NCBI GenBank assembly: GCA_002371345.1
Contig: DFHY01000121.1
Coordinates: 1 to 7,365 of the forward strand
Direction: 5' to 3'
Source: Lachnospiraceae bacterium UBA3711
GTDB taxonomy: Bacteria > Bacillota > Clostridia > Lachnospirales > Lachnospiraceae
DNA length: 7,365 nt
A program made the translations under genes and the position numbers. The notes beneath the pieces are model-generated. The model made no database searches. It was given only the letters and a program-made list of their open reading frames with translations, and had not been told where the DNA came from. Below, piece after piece: positions 6,401 to 7,365 of the stretch; within the stretch, counting starts at the first letter, position 1; each line of letters starts with the position of its first letter.

Positions 6401-7236
6401 GCGGCGGCGGGATACCGTCCGACACAGACAGCATTGATATCTCCGGTACAGGCAGCACCTGCACCGTAACTTTCATCGTGGATGGCGAGGAATACAGACA
6501 GGTCAGGGTTCCGTTCGGGGGAAGCCTTGAGAGCCTTCCCGAGGTTCCGAACAGGGGCAGCGACTACTGGGTATGGGATGACTTTGACACGGAGCACATT
6601 TTCAGCAGCCAGAGTGTGACGGGATCATATCACAGGGCGACGACAACACTTGCCGCGGGCGGAGACGTACCCGACTATCTGGTCGAGGGAACCTTCTACG
6701 AAGGCCAGGAGCTGACCGCCGTGAATTATGTTCCGGAGGAAAGCCCCGTATCCACGGAGTCAATAACCAGCATAATAGAGGACAGGATCCGCGGTACGGA
6801 GGCGGCAGATAAGCCTGGAGACGAGACTGAGACGGAGTCCGACAGAAGCGCCCTGGCACAGGCAGGACAAGAGATAAAACGCGTCATCACAGACAGGCTT
6901 ACCGGGCCGCTCCTGGACGCTAAGACACTGACCGTAAATGACTACGGCCAGGATCTCAAGGCACGGGTCCGGCTGCAGAGCGGAGGAAGACTGTTCACGA
7001 CGTCAGATGACGGGACACTGACGGAAACAGCGTACACGAAGGACGGAAGCTATATCGTGTTCAATATGAAGAACGGAGGGTCATTTGCCTACTACGAATC
7101 TATCGAGCAGAATAAGGACGCGAGGGGCATGATCGCCGTCATACTGATTATCATTGCCGCCGCGTGCCTTGCCGTGATTTTCCTGATAAGGAAGCGCAGA
7201 AAGAAGAAAAAGCAGAAGAATGGCCGCCGCGCATAA
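3421..7236 (+). CDS. Secreted, membrane-anchored GLUG-repeat surface protein
   Basis: This 1271-residue protein matches no characterised gene that I recognise. Order of parts: signal peptide 1 to about 33 (basic start, hydrophobic 12-32, possible cleavage after Ala33); GLUG beta-solenoid block 1 (about 65-315); helical segment about 318-425; a short mixed region; an acidic linker 480-624 with no Lys, Arg or His; second helical segment about 652-748; GLUG block 2 (about 770-945); Ser/Thr/Gly/Ala-rich linker about 960-1010; a Listeria-Bacteroides (flg_new, InlB-like) beta-grasp-type repeat about 1014-1071; a further stretch to about 1230; TM helix 1236-1256; and a polybasic cytoplasmic tail to 1271. 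There is no LPXTG motif, so it is held by the TM helix and not attached by sortase. Eighteen cysteines are present, 11 of them in residues 774-934. GLUG repeats occur in adhesins and other surface proteins. Coupling to the MMPL gene suggests an accessory, scaffold or secreted-product partner for the exporter, which is inference. Confidence 0.92.
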   Translation: MRNRIMLSLRKLLSLAVAVTLVLSILPAGWIMASSTEKFTVSDADDLDELAKMCLVDENSVNLEVVLTKDISLVGRTFVPIPYFSGVFDGHGHTIRSLAIRSGGSTQGLFRYVGKGALIRDLNVEGRIEPGKDAAGLGGIAGHNEGTIKNCTFNGSIRASEDAGGIAGINASDGTVSGCIFYGKVIAQHRAGGIAGENDGSIVGCTNDGEVNTEYIETDEQTKSSIASNLTNLSSFDVSTVSAEDFVDIMDIGGIAGYSTGMISECLGRGTVGYAHTGYNVGGIAGRSTGFIVNSTNSGAVAGRKDVGGIAGQLEPESIWEYSRSQVQDLKDQLIHLNDLIDTLAGDLSDSTADIRDDIETASGFAKNTISDLQGITDEVGDDAEKTSAAINQLTDQLDAAFDENNAQAAGDALKELAQVVSETDFFSIPVYVNVKGNRETDLNSVLDARESDWWKKLDDYLNSREQSIGQSISSGAQRIQDGIQGAALPNGGIFDAGPSESPAADAGEYSADIPAVISGDGGVISDNSGDGEIVPDEDYAPELFDAADEPSGDAAPDASSVQEPALSADDYPAEAEPDYGADTLSDNVVYQDSDMTGAGDDELIVEESGSDGQEVFGYSSDIEKSVAVGDKDIAGSAKTSDVQVDVGGGLPDTSRLRNLLSRILTDSSSILDAAALSNAAQIMKELQIKAPDTGSFYENFQGLASSVTPIADSVHNLSKDAAKDIDAVTDQLDRIIETFFDLTQNISLDETYTETDISDQDPYKSDSASVDSCRNTGEINGDTNIGGITGCIGFENKIDAEGVLDVSKYLLKNARYTIFASERRCVNQGAVTAKKESAGGICGNMEFGIITDCTNTGAVRVQDGDFCGGICGKSQGTITDCCAGSLVSGGAYVGGIAGEGNAISSCVSYSYIGDSTEYYGAVAGWADGTVTGCQYVDYGVGGIDNVGYADSARPVSAVRDDASAASGAQGTGTASSSDTQNTAGTASSEAGTSGGGIPSDTDSIDISGTGSTCTVTFIVDGEEYRQVRVPFGGSLESLPEVPNRGSDYWVWDDFDTEHIFSSQSVTGSYHRATTTLAAGGDVPDYLVEGTFYEGQELTAVNYVPEESPVSTESITSIIEDRIRGTEAADKPGDETETESDRSALAQAGQEIKRVITDRLTGPLLDAKTLTVNDYGQDLKARVRLQSGGRLFTTSDDGTLTETAYTKDGSYIVFNMKNGGSFAYYESIEQNKDARGMIAVILIIIAAACLAVIFLIRKRRKKKKQKNGRRA
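3832..4356 (+). repeat. GLUG repeat block 1 (six GGIAG units)
   Basis: GGIAG occurs at residues 138, 164, 192, 253, 282 and 308 of the surface protein. Most copies are followed by a turn, a beta-strand such as TIKNC, TVSGC, SIVGC or MISEC, and then G-x-V/I. Spacing is 26-29 residues, except for a 61-residue gap between the third and fourth units that holds a polar insertion at about 212-250. This is the pattern of GLUG-type (PF07581-like) right-handed beta-solenoid rungs. The stretch before it, at about 65-130, contains FDGHGHTI and looks like the solenoid's N-terminal rungs. Confidence 0.85.
4372..5664 (+). other. Helix-acidic linker-helix insertion inside the solenoid
   Basis: This is the part of the surface protein that separates the two GLUG blocks. 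Residues 318-425 are Leu/Asp/Gln-rich and helical in pattern (LKDQLIHLNDLIDTLAGDL, then INQLTDQLDAAF). Residues 480-624 form a disordered-looking acidic linker with 38 Asp/Glu and no Lys, Arg or His. Residues 652-748 are again helical (LRNLLSRILTDSSSILDAA, then AVTDQLDRIIETFFDL). The two helical parts share the motif T-D-Q-L-D and could pack as one antiparallel bundle projecting from the solenoid. Helicity is judged by eye. Confidence 0.6.
5728..6255 (+). repeat. GLUG repeat block 2, cysteine-rich
   Basis: GLUG-type units occur at residues 787 (GGITG), 840 (GGICG), 869 (GGICG), 895 (GGIAG) and 921 (GAVAG). Each is followed by a strand ending in Cys or near one (IITDC, TITDCC, AISSC, TVTGC). 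Compared with block 1, Cys replaces Ala inside two of the GGIxG cores, and 11 Cys lie between 774 and 934. It reads as the continuation of the same solenoid after the insertion. Confidence 0.82.
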
Positions 7237-7249
7237 GCTTCTTATGCGC
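7229..7249 (+). other. Perfect hairpin over the stop codon of the surface-protein gene
   Basis: GCGCATAAG (7229-7237) pairs perfectly with CTTATGCGC (7241-7249) around the 3-base loop CTT. The TAA stop (7234-7236) lies in the left arm. There is no U-run after it, so it is unlikely to terminate transcription alone. It may stabilise the 3' end of the mRNA. A palindrome TCCGGCCGGA follows at 7253-7262. Confidence 0.6.
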
Positions 7250-7269
7250 TCATCCGGCCGGAGGCTCTG

Positions 7270-7312
7270 TAGTCAACGTCAAAAGTATTTTGACGTTGAC
7301 TATATTTTATTC
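7270..7312 (+). terminator. Operon terminator with perfect 15-bp stem
   Basis: TAGTCAACGTCAAAA (7270-7284) is perfectly complementary to TTTTGACGTTGACTA (7288-7302) around the loop GTA. An AT-rich tail with TTTT follows (7303-7312). The position 33 bases after the stop codon fits a rho-independent terminator for the two-gene operon. The stem is less GC-rich than usual and perfectly symmetrical, so an operator-like role on double-stranded DNA is a weaker alternative. Nothing recognisable follows at 7313-7365. Confidence 0.75.
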
Positions 7313-7365
7313 TGCTTGCTATGATTAAGCTGACGATTACAGGCAGGATTGTGGGGCGCTGAGCG

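Overview
The window looks like a chromosomal segment from an anaerobic Bacillota (Clostridia), most likely Lachnospiraceae. The evidence is strong AGGAGG-type ribosome binding sites, near-consensus TTGACT/TATAAT promoters, a coding GC content estimated by eye to be slightly above one half, an MMPL transporter of the clostridial type, and a GLUG-repeat surface protein with a non-LPXTG membrane anchor. This placement is inferred from style, not from a marker gene.

Layout. Positions 1-99 hold a good promoter and ribosome binding site. These lead into a decayed gene (100-506) that keeps three pieces of what appears to be a MATE-type transporter fused to a C-terminal HATPase_c domain: the N-terminus, a late transmembrane stretch, and the C-terminus in another reading frame. 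Positions 507-934 are non-coding. They hold a GC-rich hairpin, a rho-independent terminator, a structured GC-rich stretch of unknown role, and a near-consensus promoter (838-865) for the next genes. Positions 935-7236 form a two-gene operon: an 829-residue MMPL/RND-family membrane transporter, and a 1271-residue secreted, C-terminally membrane-anchored protein. The two genes overlap by 4 bases (ATGA) and the second has a perfect AGGAGGT. Two hairpins follow; the second is a perfect 15-bp stem with a U-rich tail and probably ends the operon. The last 53 bases hold no recognisable gene.

How the genes may work together. The transporter keeps the Asp-Tyr pairs in TM4 and TM10 that carry protons in MmpL-type RND pumps, so it is probably an active, proton-driven exporter. 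Its partner has a signal peptide, two blocks of GLUG (beta-solenoid) repeats, a long helical/acidic insertion between them, a beta-grasp-like repeat and a single C-terminal TM helix with a polybasic tail. Translational coupling suggests the two are made together. A dedicated MMPL exporter with an extracellular solenoid partner is the most interesting candidate system here. Its substrate is unknown and the physical partnership is inference.
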